Source: Gracilaria domingensis
Taxonomy: Eukaryota; Rhodophyta; Florideophyceae; Gracilariales; Gracilariaceae
Reading direction: 5' to 3'
NCBI GenBank assembly: GCA_022539475.1
Contig: VCMS01000007.1
Coordinates: 417,496-481,495, forward strand
DNA: 64,000 nucleotides
The position numbers and the translations under genes are program-made. The notes below the pieces were generated by a model. The model was not told the origin of the DNA and ran no database searches. It saw nothing but the letters and a program-made list of their open reading frames with translations. Below are positions 53,520 to 63,411 of this stretch, in pieces. The first letter of the stretch is position 1, and each line of letters opens with the position of its first letter.

Positions 53520-54342
53520 CAGGGCCGTATTTTCGACTACGATATTGAAAGGCTAAGAAGTCAAGTAGTCATGCTAATTTGGCTGTAGTCGCTCTTTTGT
53601 AGTCGAAAAGTAGTCACAAGAAGCATCGAGACAAAGAGCAATGGTACTTTACTCAGTTTCGGACGGAGAGCTCTCTAACATTTTACGAGCTACTTTAATG
53701 ACTGTCCGGCAAACTGCTGTAGCTCTAGGATGCATCAAAGTTTGCTGTGATACCCTAAGCCTGTTTGTCTCAGAATGAACAAAGGAGCGTATAGTCATCA
53801 CAAATTGTGCATCAATGCATGCTCCATGCGTTGTCCATACTGAAAATTTGGCCTAACCCAATAAAATCTTCGCTTTCTTTCTCTCAGGCTCATTTTTTGC
53901 TGGTTTTCTAGCATGATCAGCTTTTGAGCGTTGTCGTGCATGACCTGAGTTAACGACGGCTAGGCTATTTCATTTTGTAAGTGACCTTCATTATTTGGAA
54001 CAGCAAAAGCATTTAGAGAACTCTCTGTGATGGTCATTACCGCTGCGCTTGGTGAATGATCACAGCATGGATCCTGATAGAGATAAAACTTGAAAGAGTG
54101 GCAAAGATTAACGCTGTTGCATTGATCTATGTTGTAGTCGACGACGGGTTGAATTTGATTGCTTTATAGAGCTTGTATTTCTATAGATCATCTCACGATG
54201 CGTGCTGGTTGTCTTATGTATCAGTGAAAGACCAGGAGAAGGTCTATGACTATTTTCATTGACTACTACAGAATTGTTGTAGTCAAGTAGTCATAGTCAT
54301 TACAATATCTGGCGTAGTCGTGGAGTCGAAAATACGGGCCTG
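53520..54342. mobile_element. 823-bp non-autonomous hAT-like element
   Basis: The left end reads CAGGGCCGTATTTTCGACTA; the right end, inverted, reads CAGGCCCGTATTTTCGACT. The 8-bp flanks are ATGGACAT (53512-53519) and ATGGATAT (54343-54350), one mismatch, which fits the hAT 8-bp duplication. Subterminal zones at both ends repeat GTAGTC several times. There is no ORF of note, so it depends on a transposase encoded elsewhere. Confidence 0.82.
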
Positions 54343-54665
54343 ATGGATATGCATTTTATTGTATGATAGTGGTGAGAGGCCTAGAGACTCTCAGCAGTTG
54401 TGTCCAGAAAAACGGTGTCACGACTGTATTGTCACCGGGACGCCGCCGTATGTGTCGCTACCCAATTGGCTCACATATTTCCGGCTTTCAACGCTTGAAA
54501 ACTCCAGGGGAAAAGCAGAAGGGTCTTCTTTGCTGCGGGTCTCCATGTGACGTTCTCAATATCTCTCTTCGTTGGGCCAACCCACTGCTATCTCAGTCAG
54601 ATTCATATTCGGAAGGAATTGACACTCTGGGCCTTGCAAATACCCTCGAGTGTTGAAACATAGTA

Positions 54666-57496
54666 CAGTAGGGTAGGCTGAACACTTGAACAAAACCACT
54701 GTGAACCCTTTGACGTAATTTTGGGTCTTCCTTGAGAGATAGAACGTCAGCCCTATAAAAGCTGACGATCTAGGCTAACAAACAAGACAAGAACCAAGCT
54801 GAAAGAAGAACTCAAAACAGATGTTAGAGGCAGTTTACTAACAAGGTCTGAAACAGGCTCATTTGCAAAAGACTGGTTTAATTTCTTGGACAATAAGACC
54901 CAAACAAATGCCTCAAATGCAGATTTTGGTAAACCAACTGCCAAACATAGGCTGATCTTAAAACCGGAGATTACTGCTTCTAAACACCGCTGAGCCTAAA
55001 GAATAGGAGTTGCAGCTACGGAAGCACCGAGATCCCCATCGCCTTCGTGCTCATTGATTATGGCACTCAATACTGTTCCAACGCGATGCACACGACGGCC
55101 ACTCTTTTCAGCATGAGCAGGCACAACTCCCTCAATATTTTCTATGCGACCAACCAAATCTTCAGCAGCTTTTCTCATGCTTGCAGAATGCTTCTTAAGA
55201 GCGCGATTAAGCTGCTTTGCACGTTTAGCTTCTTCCTTCTCCATCTGCTCTTTTCGACGTAATGCCAATTTCTCAGTTTGCAGTTTGATTAAGTCATATG
55301 CGGCGTCGCAGGTAAGCACAACACCTTCGCTGCTGTCAACGAATCCGCTCTTCGTCAATCGTGCGGTACCAAGCAGCTCCTCCGTCATCTTTTCTTTCTT
55401 TGCACGCAACATGGAGATCATCTCGTTCACGCCAACTCGTTCTTTAAATTGTTCTGCGCTTCGAGGTCGATATTCTCCGAAGAGATGGTATTCGTCGATG
55501 GGACAAAGACTGGTTTTGACGAAACCACTACGAATGTTTTCTCGAGTCATTGCTTTCGCGTATGCTTCACTTATGATGCGACACACATCGAAAACATCTA
55601 ACTCGCGGTCGAAAAGAGGCAGACCAGATACGCATGCAGCAAGAAGCTCACGAAAGTGAGACTTCATCGACGAAAACACACCAACATCAAGAGGCTGAGT
55701 AGCAGCGCTGGTGTGAGATGGCAAAATGTAAGCGATGATTCTGTTTGCCCTAAACAACTCGCATACGAGGAGAGACATATGGCTTCGATAGCCGTCGTAC
55801 GTAACCAGGATATGCCTTCCGTTCTTGCGTAAGTCCTCAGTCTGTGCAACGAAATGCTTTGCCCACTGTAGAAAGTTGTTCGAGTCAACACCAGCAACCT
55901 CTTTCCTGGAAGCGACGAGGGACCCACGGGGAAGCACTTCGTGTATAGGCTCTGGTACACCGTCTTCGCTTCCTGCCCTGGAGCGGACCCGTGTTCCCTT
56001 AAATACAAACATAGGGTCGACAGCCGTTCCTTCGGCTGAAACGCAGGCAAGACAGGTAATCCGATGAACGTTCTTGAAAGTGGCGCCTTGCACCTCCGGA
56101 ATATCCCCCACAGACACATAATGCTTGGTTCTTGGGTTCTTCTTGTCTTCGTTTGCCATTGTGAATCCCGTCTCGTCTAGGTTGAACAGACGGCGGCGGT
56201 CTATGTTGTATGTGCGAAACAGAGCGGAAAACTTTGCCAGGTGGGTCGTGAGAGTCTCTGCATTGGTTGCTATATACCTTTTTGACTCCATCACAGATAC
56301 CTTGCGATACATAATTAGGTTTGTATGCCTGGATTCAAAAGACCTGCACCAATCATCACCAGGGCGACAACTCTTGAAACGAATCTTCTGCAGCCTTTCG
56401 TAGGAGAAAGATTGGACAAGGAACTGCACGGCGTCCTTCAAGTCATTCCGAGTCATGTACCGTCCAGTTTCAGAGTAGTGGTTTATGACGCTCACGATGT
56501 GCTGCTCTTCTGTCTCGGTTAGAGCAAACTTTTTGCTCCGCACTGGATTATTGACCAACATAATTCGATGCAGCCAGTAGTGAATTGATGAAACGGGAAG
56601 ACGAAAGGTTCTGCTTGCCTCGTGGAAAGACATCTGTCTGGCGTTCACCACAGAAACTGCATGGCGCATTTCTCGAGTCACACGCATACGTAACGCTCGA
56701 ACGAGAAAGCAGCTCTGTGTGCGTTTGTGCACAAGCTTACATTTCGGACAAAGATGGCTCGGCTTCAAGGAACGGGTCCATTTATGTTTGTACGGCATGA
56801 TAACAATTAGGATAGCAATATTAAAGATTGATGCAAGAATTCTATGGTAGATGGTGAGGATGTGGTGCTGATTTCTGGCTTGAGGATGGAGATCACCGCT
56901 TTAAGAGGTTTTGTTGCTTCACGCAACATCATGATTCGATCCTAGCTGATTACGCCAGATAGCACACTTTATGTAAACACTAGCTTCTTAGAAGGTTATT
57001 GGTTATTAAAGATGTCTCTTTGTCTTATAAAGTGATGGTATTGGCTGCTAGCGTGTTGGAAAAGACATTCGCAAAGACGGAGCTTGATGAAAGTGCTACT
57101 GATGATTACAGACACCAAACAGATTCATCGTTGTCGATTCTTTTGTTTACGATCGCAGAGGAGAGATAAAACTCAAACACTGTACCGTTTGGAAGAAATG
57201 GGGATGTTAGACTGAAAACAGAAGTGTGTTGATTTGATGACCAATTTGTATAATCTCAGAAAGGGCAATCGTCATGATGATGCTTGGAATCGTTTCCTGA
57301 TGAGGGATGAAGTGTTTTGGATCTTTACTGAAGGCTAAATTCTATTGTCATCGTCCGCGTTCTAATCTACACCACCGTGGGGTCAAGGTTGAACATCAAC
57401 GGAAAGAGAGGATTTTGATGCAGAAGCACTCAAAATCAACGATTTTCACTGTTCAGCGTTGAGACTGTTTTTGCGGATGCTGACCCTGACCTACTG
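54666..57496. mobile_element. pogo/Fot1-type Tc1-mariner DNA transposon, 2.8 kb
   Basis: The left end starts CAGTAGGGTAGGCTGAACA after TA (54664-54665). The right end, inverted, starts CAGTAGGTCAGGGTCAGCA before TA (57497-57498). The outer seven bases match exactly, with partial similarity over about 30 more. TA on both sides fits the superfamily's target duplication. One uninterrupted transposase frame lies on the minus strand. Confidence 0.78.
54996..56798 (-). CDS. pogo-like transposase (HTH, CENP-B-type, DDE_1)
   Basis: Uninterrupted frame of 600 residues. The N-terminus has a zinc-knuckle-like CPKC and a psq-type helix-turn-helix (about 42-80: ARQMSFHEASRTFRLPVSSI). A CENP-B/Tc5-type HTH region follows to about 165. 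The catalytic residues are D208 (LFNLDETGF), D335 (TYDGYRSH) and D371 (TQPLDVGVF); the last spacing of 36 is typical of the pogo/Tigger branch. The C-terminal third is Lys/Glu-rich coiled coil. The element could still be active, judged only by the open frame and recognisable ends. Confidence 0.92.
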   Translation of the reverse strand: MPYKHKWTRSLKPSHLCPKCKLVHKRTQSCFLVRALRMRVTREMRHAVSVVNARQMSFHEASRTFRLPVSSIHYWLHRIMLVNNPVRSKKFALTETEEQHIVSVINHYSETGRYMTRNDLKDAVQFLVQSFSYERLQKIRFKSCRPGDDWCRSFESRHTNLIMYRKVSVMESKRYIATNAETLTTHLAKFSALFRTYNIDRRRLFNLDETGFTMANEDKKNPRTKHYVSVGDIPEVQGATFKNVHRITCLACVSAEGTAVDPMFVFKGTRVRSRAGSEDGVPEPIHEVLPRGSLVASRKEVAGVDSNNFLQWAKHFVAQTEDLRKNGRHILVTYDGYRSHMSLLVCELFRANRIIAYILPSHTSAATQPLDVGVFSSMKSHFRELLAACVSGLPLFDRELDVFDVCRIISEAYAKAMTRENIRSGFVKTSLCPIDEYHLFGEYRPRSAEQFKERVGVNEMISMLRAKKEKMTEELLGTARLTKSGFVDSSEGVVLTCDAAYDLIKLQTEKLALRRKEQMEKEEAKRAKQLNRALKKHSASMRKAAEDLVGRIENIEGVVPAHAEKSGRRVHRVGTVLSAIINEHEGDGDLGASVAATPIL

Positions 57497-57498
57497 TA

Positions 57499-58097
57499 TT
57501 CCGTATCACAACCAGAAGAGGCGCGTGGCGAAATCGTTCGCAATCATTCAGAGTCATTACATTCACAGCCCGCCAATGTTCTGTGAGCCTCTAGTGCATG
57601 TAGCTAAGAATCCTGCGTATTGTTCAGAGGCCTCGGACTAAAAAAAGCACAGGGGATTGAAGATTTCTACAACACTAAGGTCAATGAATATGAAGGCGAG
57701 AGTTATCCATCATTACGCCCATAACGAATCGTAATCAAATCACGTCGAGTCACGAACGTATTGGACGTCGTTTGGTCCAAACCCTATACCGAACTTGGTG
57801 TATATCTAACCATTTTCGCATCCTTGCTGTTCAGGCATTGCTCGTCCATGCGTGTACAGTACCTTTGTACAAAGTGTCCATGACATTGTTATCTGCTCAA
57901 TTTCGAAGCCGTTTCTGGTAACATATCTTCACACTTCGCAGGATTTGTTGCCACAACCAACTCTATTGCGAAAGGGTGAGGCTTAACACGGGAAATACTC
58001 TTGACCTTCGATCACATTAGTTCCCCCTCCAAGATCGAAGGGCATAAACGCCGTACATTCCCATTCACAAGTATAGCAACCTACGCATATTGAAACC
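57499..58097. other. Intergenic region upstream of the E-Syt-like gene
   Basis: About 600 bp with no recognised gene. A non-coding first exon, or one encoding a membrane hairpin, could lie here, but I see no convincing candidate. Confidence 0.5.
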
Positions 58098-59642
58098 ATG
58101 TTCAGCCTCTCCCATCTTGATTTTCCAAGATCCAGGAATAGAAATGAAGACGAATCAGCCAGATGGTTGACTACCATAATCCACGAGATGTGGCCATATG
58201 CAGCCAACATTGCGCAAGACTTGATAATCCAATACGTTCAACCCGCTTTAGAAGCTAATGTGCCGGCTGGTTTCCCTTTGCCACAGTTTACTCGAATTGA
58301 TATAGGAATGGATTCTGTTGTTGTGGAAAGAGTTCGCGTCTTAGAAAGAAAATTTGACGAAGGAGATACTGCAGCTGTGATAGAAGCTGATATTAATTAT
58401 GATGGCAATCCCGAGGTAGAGTTAACGCTCAGTGACTTCCGTCTTGGAGTGAACCATGCACAGCTAAAAGGCCGAGTGGAAATACTACTGCGCCCTTTGG
58501 TACCTCATATACCTCTCGTCGGTGGTGGCCAGATCGCCTTCATCAACACCCCTGAGTTTGATTTCACGCTAACTGGAGTGGCTGCTCTTGGAAATCATCC
58601 ATGGCTACAGGGTTTGGTTCACAATGTCTCAGAGACCTTACTGAGTGACTTTGCTGTTTTGCCAAACCGCTTTGCCTTCAAGGTGATACCTTCGCTCGAA
58701 TATTTTACGTTTGCTGCTCATCCAGTTGGAGTTTTGCGCTTCGCTGCTCTTTCTGGATCTGGGTTCCCTTCTACCGATGAGCACTGGTTCAAGCAATTCA
58801 TTGGTGTTAGCGCTTTCCCCGACGTTTACTTGTGTCTGCATCATGGTTGCACAAAGTTTCAAACTGACCACGTTACTAGTAACGCCAACCCGACGTGGGA
58901 GAACCAAATGTTTGATTTCGTCCTCGGAACAAGCTCCGCATCACAAGAACTGCGCATTGAAGCATATGACTCGGACGTCGGCACAGATGATTTTCTCGGT
59001 CGAGCTTCGATTCCTGTCAGTGAACTAGTGCGACATGGGGAGATGGCACTTCCCTTGAACGACGCCCCCGATAACGCAAGTCCGGAATTGAGAGTTGCAG
59101 CAAAATGGCTTCCTCTTTCCACCAACCTGCGAGACATTCAAAAGGCAATTATCGCGCAGCGTTCCCAATCGGGGCGCCCGAAACATTGCTCTCATCTCCT
59201 GCTTACGGTTGACGTAGACGAAGCTCATAATCTTCCACCCAACAAGCGACCATACGTGAAGGTAATTGTGGGCGGACAAATATGCGCAACGAGTGCGGCT
59301 TACAATCTTGAACAGATATACTCCGTTGAGGACCCTGAGTATGAAAGGTCATTCCCAATCCTGCTCAGAGGTGCTATTGATGCCAGTACGAGAATTGAAT
59401 ACAAAGTAGTAGACATGCGCACTGGGGATCTAATGGGATGGGCTTTTAGCTCGATCTCTGAGGCCGTTGAAGCCAGTCCTAATGGGAAGGAATATAACTT
59501 CGCCTTGACTAACGCTCACAGACCAGATGCCAAACTCAAAATCAGGGTGAAGATCTGGGCGGTAATAGACGACCCACCATTGTGGGAAAATTTGTCAGAC
59601 TCAACCCAAGCTTCGGGTCCACAGATGCCGTCCAGTTCGTAA
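58098..59642 (+). CDS. Extended synaptotagmin / tricalbin-like lipid transfer protein
   Basis: Single frame of 514 residues. ESARWLTTIIHEMWPYAANI opens an SMP domain (about 18-195, with TRIDIGMDSVVVERVRVLER), a lipid-binding tube that moves lipids between ER and plasma membrane. A C2 domain follows (about 205-340), with the Asp-bearing loop EAYDSDVGTDDFLGRA suggesting Ca2+ binding. A second, more diverged C2-like domain covers about 360-500. The usual N-terminal hydrophobic hairpin that anchors E-Syts in the ER is not present. The in-frame codon TAG lies eight codons upstream of the ATG and could be part of a splice acceptor, so an upstream exon may be missing. Otherwise the protein would be soluble. 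Confidence 0.85.
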   Translation: MFSLSHLDFPRSRNRNEDESARWLTTIIHEMWPYAANIAQDLIIQYVQPALEANVPAGFPLPQFTRIDIGMDSVVVERVRVLERKFDEGDTAAVIEADINYDGNPEVELTLSDFRLGVNHAQLKGRVEILLRPLVPHIPLVGGGQIAFINTPEFDFTLTGVAALGNHPWLQGLVHNVSETLLSDFAVLPNRFAFKVIPSLEYFTFAAHPVGVLRFAALSGSGFPSTDEHWFKQFIGVSAFPDVYLCLHHGCTKFQTDHVTSNANPTWENQMFDFVLGTSSASQELRIEAYDSDVGTDDFLGRASIPVSELVRHGEMALPLNDAPDNASPELRVAAKWLPLSTNLRDIQKAIIAQRSQSGRPKHCSHLLLTVDVDEAHNLPPNKRPYVKVIVGGQICATSAAYNLEQIYSVEDPEYERSFPILLRGAIDASTRIEYKVVDMRTGDLMGWAFSSISEAVEASPNGKEYNFALTNAHRPDAKLKIRVKIWAVIDDPPLWENLSDSTQASGPQMPSSS

Positions 59643-59677
59643 TCGTTTAATGATTTACGTTGAAGATAGCATGTTCA

Positions 59678-60181
59678 TCAATCACGAGATTCGGTTGAAG
59701 TATCAGCATACTTGTTTAACAAATGGGTGATTCTTAGTCTCTCGGCAAATACCCAAATGCGAGCGCCGCTGCACGTATGACAAAACGGAGAGGACGAGCG
59801 ACTGGGAATTTCCGCGTGCTCAGTGTTACTTTCTTTCGGCTTATCGGTAGTATTAAGGCCAGGTGAGGCATCTTCCACTGTTTGATGTTCTGTTGATGAT
59901 TGGGCTGTTTGCTTCTGGGAGGAAAGCAAATGCTCGGCTTTTTTACGAAATGTGTAGTACGAATCGGTGACTTCATCTCTAGCGCTTGACATCAGCTCAT
60001 CAAACTTCCTAGGATTACCACCATCTGAGAGATAGTAGTATAGAGCCCCGCCGGTTGTAGCGATCGACAGCGTAATTGCCACGCGTAATGTCCTTGGAGT
60101 TGTCATTCCGATCGAGACCAACCTGTTCTGTAATCTTTTCGGTGAAGCAGGAGAAGAAGTGGAAGTGGCATAAATATCCAA
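59678..60181 (-). CDS. Uncharacterised 167-residue protein with one membrane span
   Basis: The frame starts MDIYATSTSSPASPKRLQNR, a Ser/Arg-rich and acid-poor stretch that could be an organelle-targeting leader, then one hydrophobic segment (TLRVAITLSIATTGGALYYY, about 32-51). A Ser/Glu/Gln-rich linker follows, with a C-terminal SGARIWVFAERLRITHLLNK. I do not recognise the family. The GG-ALYYYL span followed by a charged helix would fit a small inner-membrane protein; that is speculation. It is convergent with the E-Syt-like gene, with 35 bp between stops. Confidence 0.5.
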   Translation of the reverse strand: MDIYATSTSSPASPKRLQNRLVSIGMTTPRTLRVAITLSIATTGGALYYYLSDGGNPRKFDELMSSARDEVTDSYYTFRKKAEHLLSSQKQTAQSSTEHQTVEDASPGLNTTDKPKESNTEHAEIPSRSSSPFCHTCSGARIWVFAERLRITHLLNKYADTSTESRD

Positions 60182-60604
60182 TCTTTGGCGGGATATAGGA
60201 TATCAAATGTACCCTACACCCAAACTCAGTACGTGTAGTACCCATAACTTTGTCTGTAAGCCTTACATCTGACAGATTGGATGCAAAATGTGCTTTTCCA
60301 AATTGGCACAATGTGCATGTCATGTCGTATGCGTCCATGTTTCCCACTTACCTCTGTGCTCTTTACAACGATTGCCACTATGCGAAAAAGTTATGTTGGC
60401 GTTCTGCGCACATGAGCAAAGCCACAGGCTGTGTGAAAGCCAAAAGTTCATGTGTTGTCAGTCGCATTTCTGTTCAAGACGTGTAAGCTAAACTACAAGC
60501 AACGCCCACCACTATACCAACCCCACGTCGCTGATATGTAACAGAACCGGATTCTGTGGATAAAAAAGTGAGCGTTTATCTCAATTGCTCCGCGAAGAGT
60601 CCCC
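60182..60604. other. Intergenic region between small membrane protein and protease genes
   Basis: No gene recognised in 420 bp. Confidence 0.55.
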
Positions 60605-62081
60605 TCAGGCCATGTTCTCCTTACCAACAACAGTTTGAATCCACTTGAAATTGGCAGAGGTCCTCTGGAAAACTGATGGCGGTCCCCTAGGACAAAGAGA
60701 CTCGTCTGTGACTTCTCCAAAGCTTACAACACCGAAAACTTCATAGAACTTTCTCACTTTTCCATCTTTGCGTTGTCTTACGCGATAGCGCCACAGGCCA
60801 GCTCCAGAATCTCCAACGCACGTTGTTGAGCGTTCTCCATCTCCAGCGCATATGTAGCTCTTCTCCTTTCCGAGGTCTCCCTGAGTGATTTCGTCACGGC
60901 ACTTGTCCATGCCATAAATGGTGTGACGGGTTGTTCGAAGTTCGGTAGAAACACCTTGGCCGTCAGTTTCAACAGAACCATGTGCAGAAACAATTCCAAC
61001 AAAGTCTTCCTCTGGGAAAGATGAGTTCCTATTAACACGGGCCGCCCTGACTCCATTTTGACGCAATACTTTCTCCGACTCGAGGCCTTCAAGACGCACA
61101 ATAGCCAGATCATTCACCAGACTTGATGGGTCAAAATCCGGATGGATTACAACTTCGGCCGCAGTCGCCTTGTACCCAGAGCGCAAGAGTCGGGCACCAA
61201 CTCGAACTTGGTCGCCCTCAACCACACCGCAATGCGCCGCTGTGAGCGCATAGGGGTAGCCAATAAGACTTCCACTGCAGTAGAAATTTTCCTCGTTGTT
61301 GTAGAAGAACTTGACTGCAAATTGAGAGCCAGACGGAATGCCACTGCCAAAGTAGACACCATTTATAATGCGGGATGACGTCTCCATTTCGTCCGCGGGT
61401 GCCTCAGCTGTAGGAGTAGGAGTTTCTTGCACATCCCACATTTCGTGTGTAACAAATTTATCCCAATCCGACATGAGTGCGAAGTATGCATCATCTAATC
61501 CTTCGTCTGCACTCGGTTCAGGAACTGGCTCTTCCGCAGAAGAGTTGCTGTCCTCAGGGTAACCTTCTCCTTCTTGCGGGGCGCTGTTGTCCTCTTCCTT
61601 GTAGCCCGGTTGGGATGGAGAAGGTTGTGGCGTAGCTTTGCTCTCTTCCTTGTAGTCTGGTGCTGACGGGGCAGGGTCATCAGTGTAGACGGTCACCTTA
61701 CCGTTGTTGTTTGTTACCGCTACACTGCCGCCGGTTGAAACACCAATTATAGTCGTTGGACCACGACCAGGTTCGAATTCTAGATCGGTCGTCACGTTCG
61801 CAACGTAAATACTATTGTTACGAGAAAAGACACTGTTATAGATTTCAGGGAGGGTTAGGTCTCCCCTGGTCATACCTTCTCCAAAGTATTTCGAAAGGAC
61901 CGAGAGCCTTTTCCTCGTTTCGTCCAACGTTATTCATCTTTGCGATCATGTCGTTCATCCTATGCTTTATGTTCCCGAACAATGAACCAAATATATTGGC
62001 TTCGGCGACGTCATTACTAGCAATGACCGCAATCAACGCAAAAATGAGCAAAGTCTTCGAGAGACCTCGGACAACTGCCAT
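60605..62081 (-). CDS. Secreted trypsin-fold (S1) serine protease
   Basis: The signal peptide and pro-region start at 62081 (MAVVRGLSKTLLIFALIAVI, then ASNDVAEA). The frame changes once near 61920-61935, just before LDETRKRLSVLSKYFGEGM, and then runs uninterrupted to the stop at 60605. No fitting intron is seen. The total is about 490 residues. A pro-segment and an acidic Pro/Glu linker with repeats of YKEE precede RIINGVYFGSGIPSGSQFAV, the usual activation region. The catalytic triad is His in LTAAHC, Asp in NDLAIVRL and Ser in GDSGAGL. The residue six before the catalytic Ser is Thr, not Asp, so trypsin-like Lys/Arg specificity is not expected. Secretory or extracellular function is inferred from the signal peptide. 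Confidence 0.82.
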
Positions 62082-63411
62082 GCTAATTCACGAGCTCTTT
62101 CTCTTCAAGGCTCGCTGATGCAATGGACTCCGGCGAAAAAGGAAGAGACGGGATTGAACTGTGTAACAGTGACAGATGGGTCGAATCGCGCAAAAGCACG
62201 ATAACGACTGTTGACTTCGGTTCTCAAAGAACAAAAACGGGATGACTACTTAAAACAATGTACTGCGAAGTGGTTGTACCTCTCGCCTCAGGCCTTCCGC
62301 GTCAGAGCCTAAAGGTAACACATAGTTTGGGCCATCTCACAATTGCCTACATTACATGCCAGTAGACTATAAACATCGCTTCCAGACGAGGGCCACGATG
62401 CTATACGTCACCATGAAACGGAAGAAGACACTTACAGGTGGGACCGGACGGGTCAAACATTCGTCTCCGAAATGAAAGAAGCTTTTGGTCGGGACATACG
62501 CAAACAGTCCCAAACTCTCCACGCTATGCAAAAAGCCGTGTCATTCAAAGTGTGCCGCATAGTTGACTTCAATAAGGGACAATCCTCAGGTGTCTCCAGC
62601 CCATTGGCAAACAAATAGAACAAGCCGGAGTCAGCATTCAGGTCAAACAACGATTCAGAGAAGAGAGAGCATTTTTCACGAGGCCCAATAGAAATTGCAA
62701 AACTCGACATACTGAAACATGCTCAGAGTTAACAAGGTACGTGGCCGATGCTTCGAACTCTTTTCTAGTTCGCTCCATTTCGGTTTGAAAGTTTTGCAAA
62801 GGGGGAGTAACCGCGGCCCTAGACTTCAACAATACATATCCATGTTGACAGCAGTTTCGTTCATATATCAACCAGTACCATAGCCAAAAACTTCTCGCTC
62901 GATGCACTTCTTGATTCCTGCCCCGTTCTAACGGGGAGCAAATGAAAGTTACCATTGCAATGTGTAACGGGTTTCTATTCTTGACGGTTATCATGCCCTT
63001 TGGAAACATGTAAGCGCCTATGAGTTGCCATTGCCTACCGGAACGCGTGTAGCTCCTACTGGAAGAAGAAACCTCAAACTCGGAGAGATGAGTGTTCCCT
63101 CACAGAATTGCGAAAGTGGCCGTGTCAGAGCAGATAAAATGCCAGACGCTCTAGATGTCCTGTACTCTATCATAAAGGCTGTCGTGAGCGTATACGGATG
63201 AGACCGCACCTTGGAACAAATTGGGTATCAAGACACGAAAACGGAATTCAATGAGATGCATGTGATCTTCGCTTCTGCCTGCCGCTCACCTTTAGGAATT
63301 GTTAGGCCTTTTCTTAATCCATCCGTTTCATCATCGTGGAAGCACTACATCAATCACTCGGAATTCCCCGTCGGTCGAAGCTCAGTTCCAACAAAACTAT
63401 GACTTGCTCCT
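62082..63411. other. Intergenic region, 1.3 kb
   Basis: Frames such as 62638-63009 (-) show no domain resemblance. Nothing else recognised. Confidence 0.5.
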
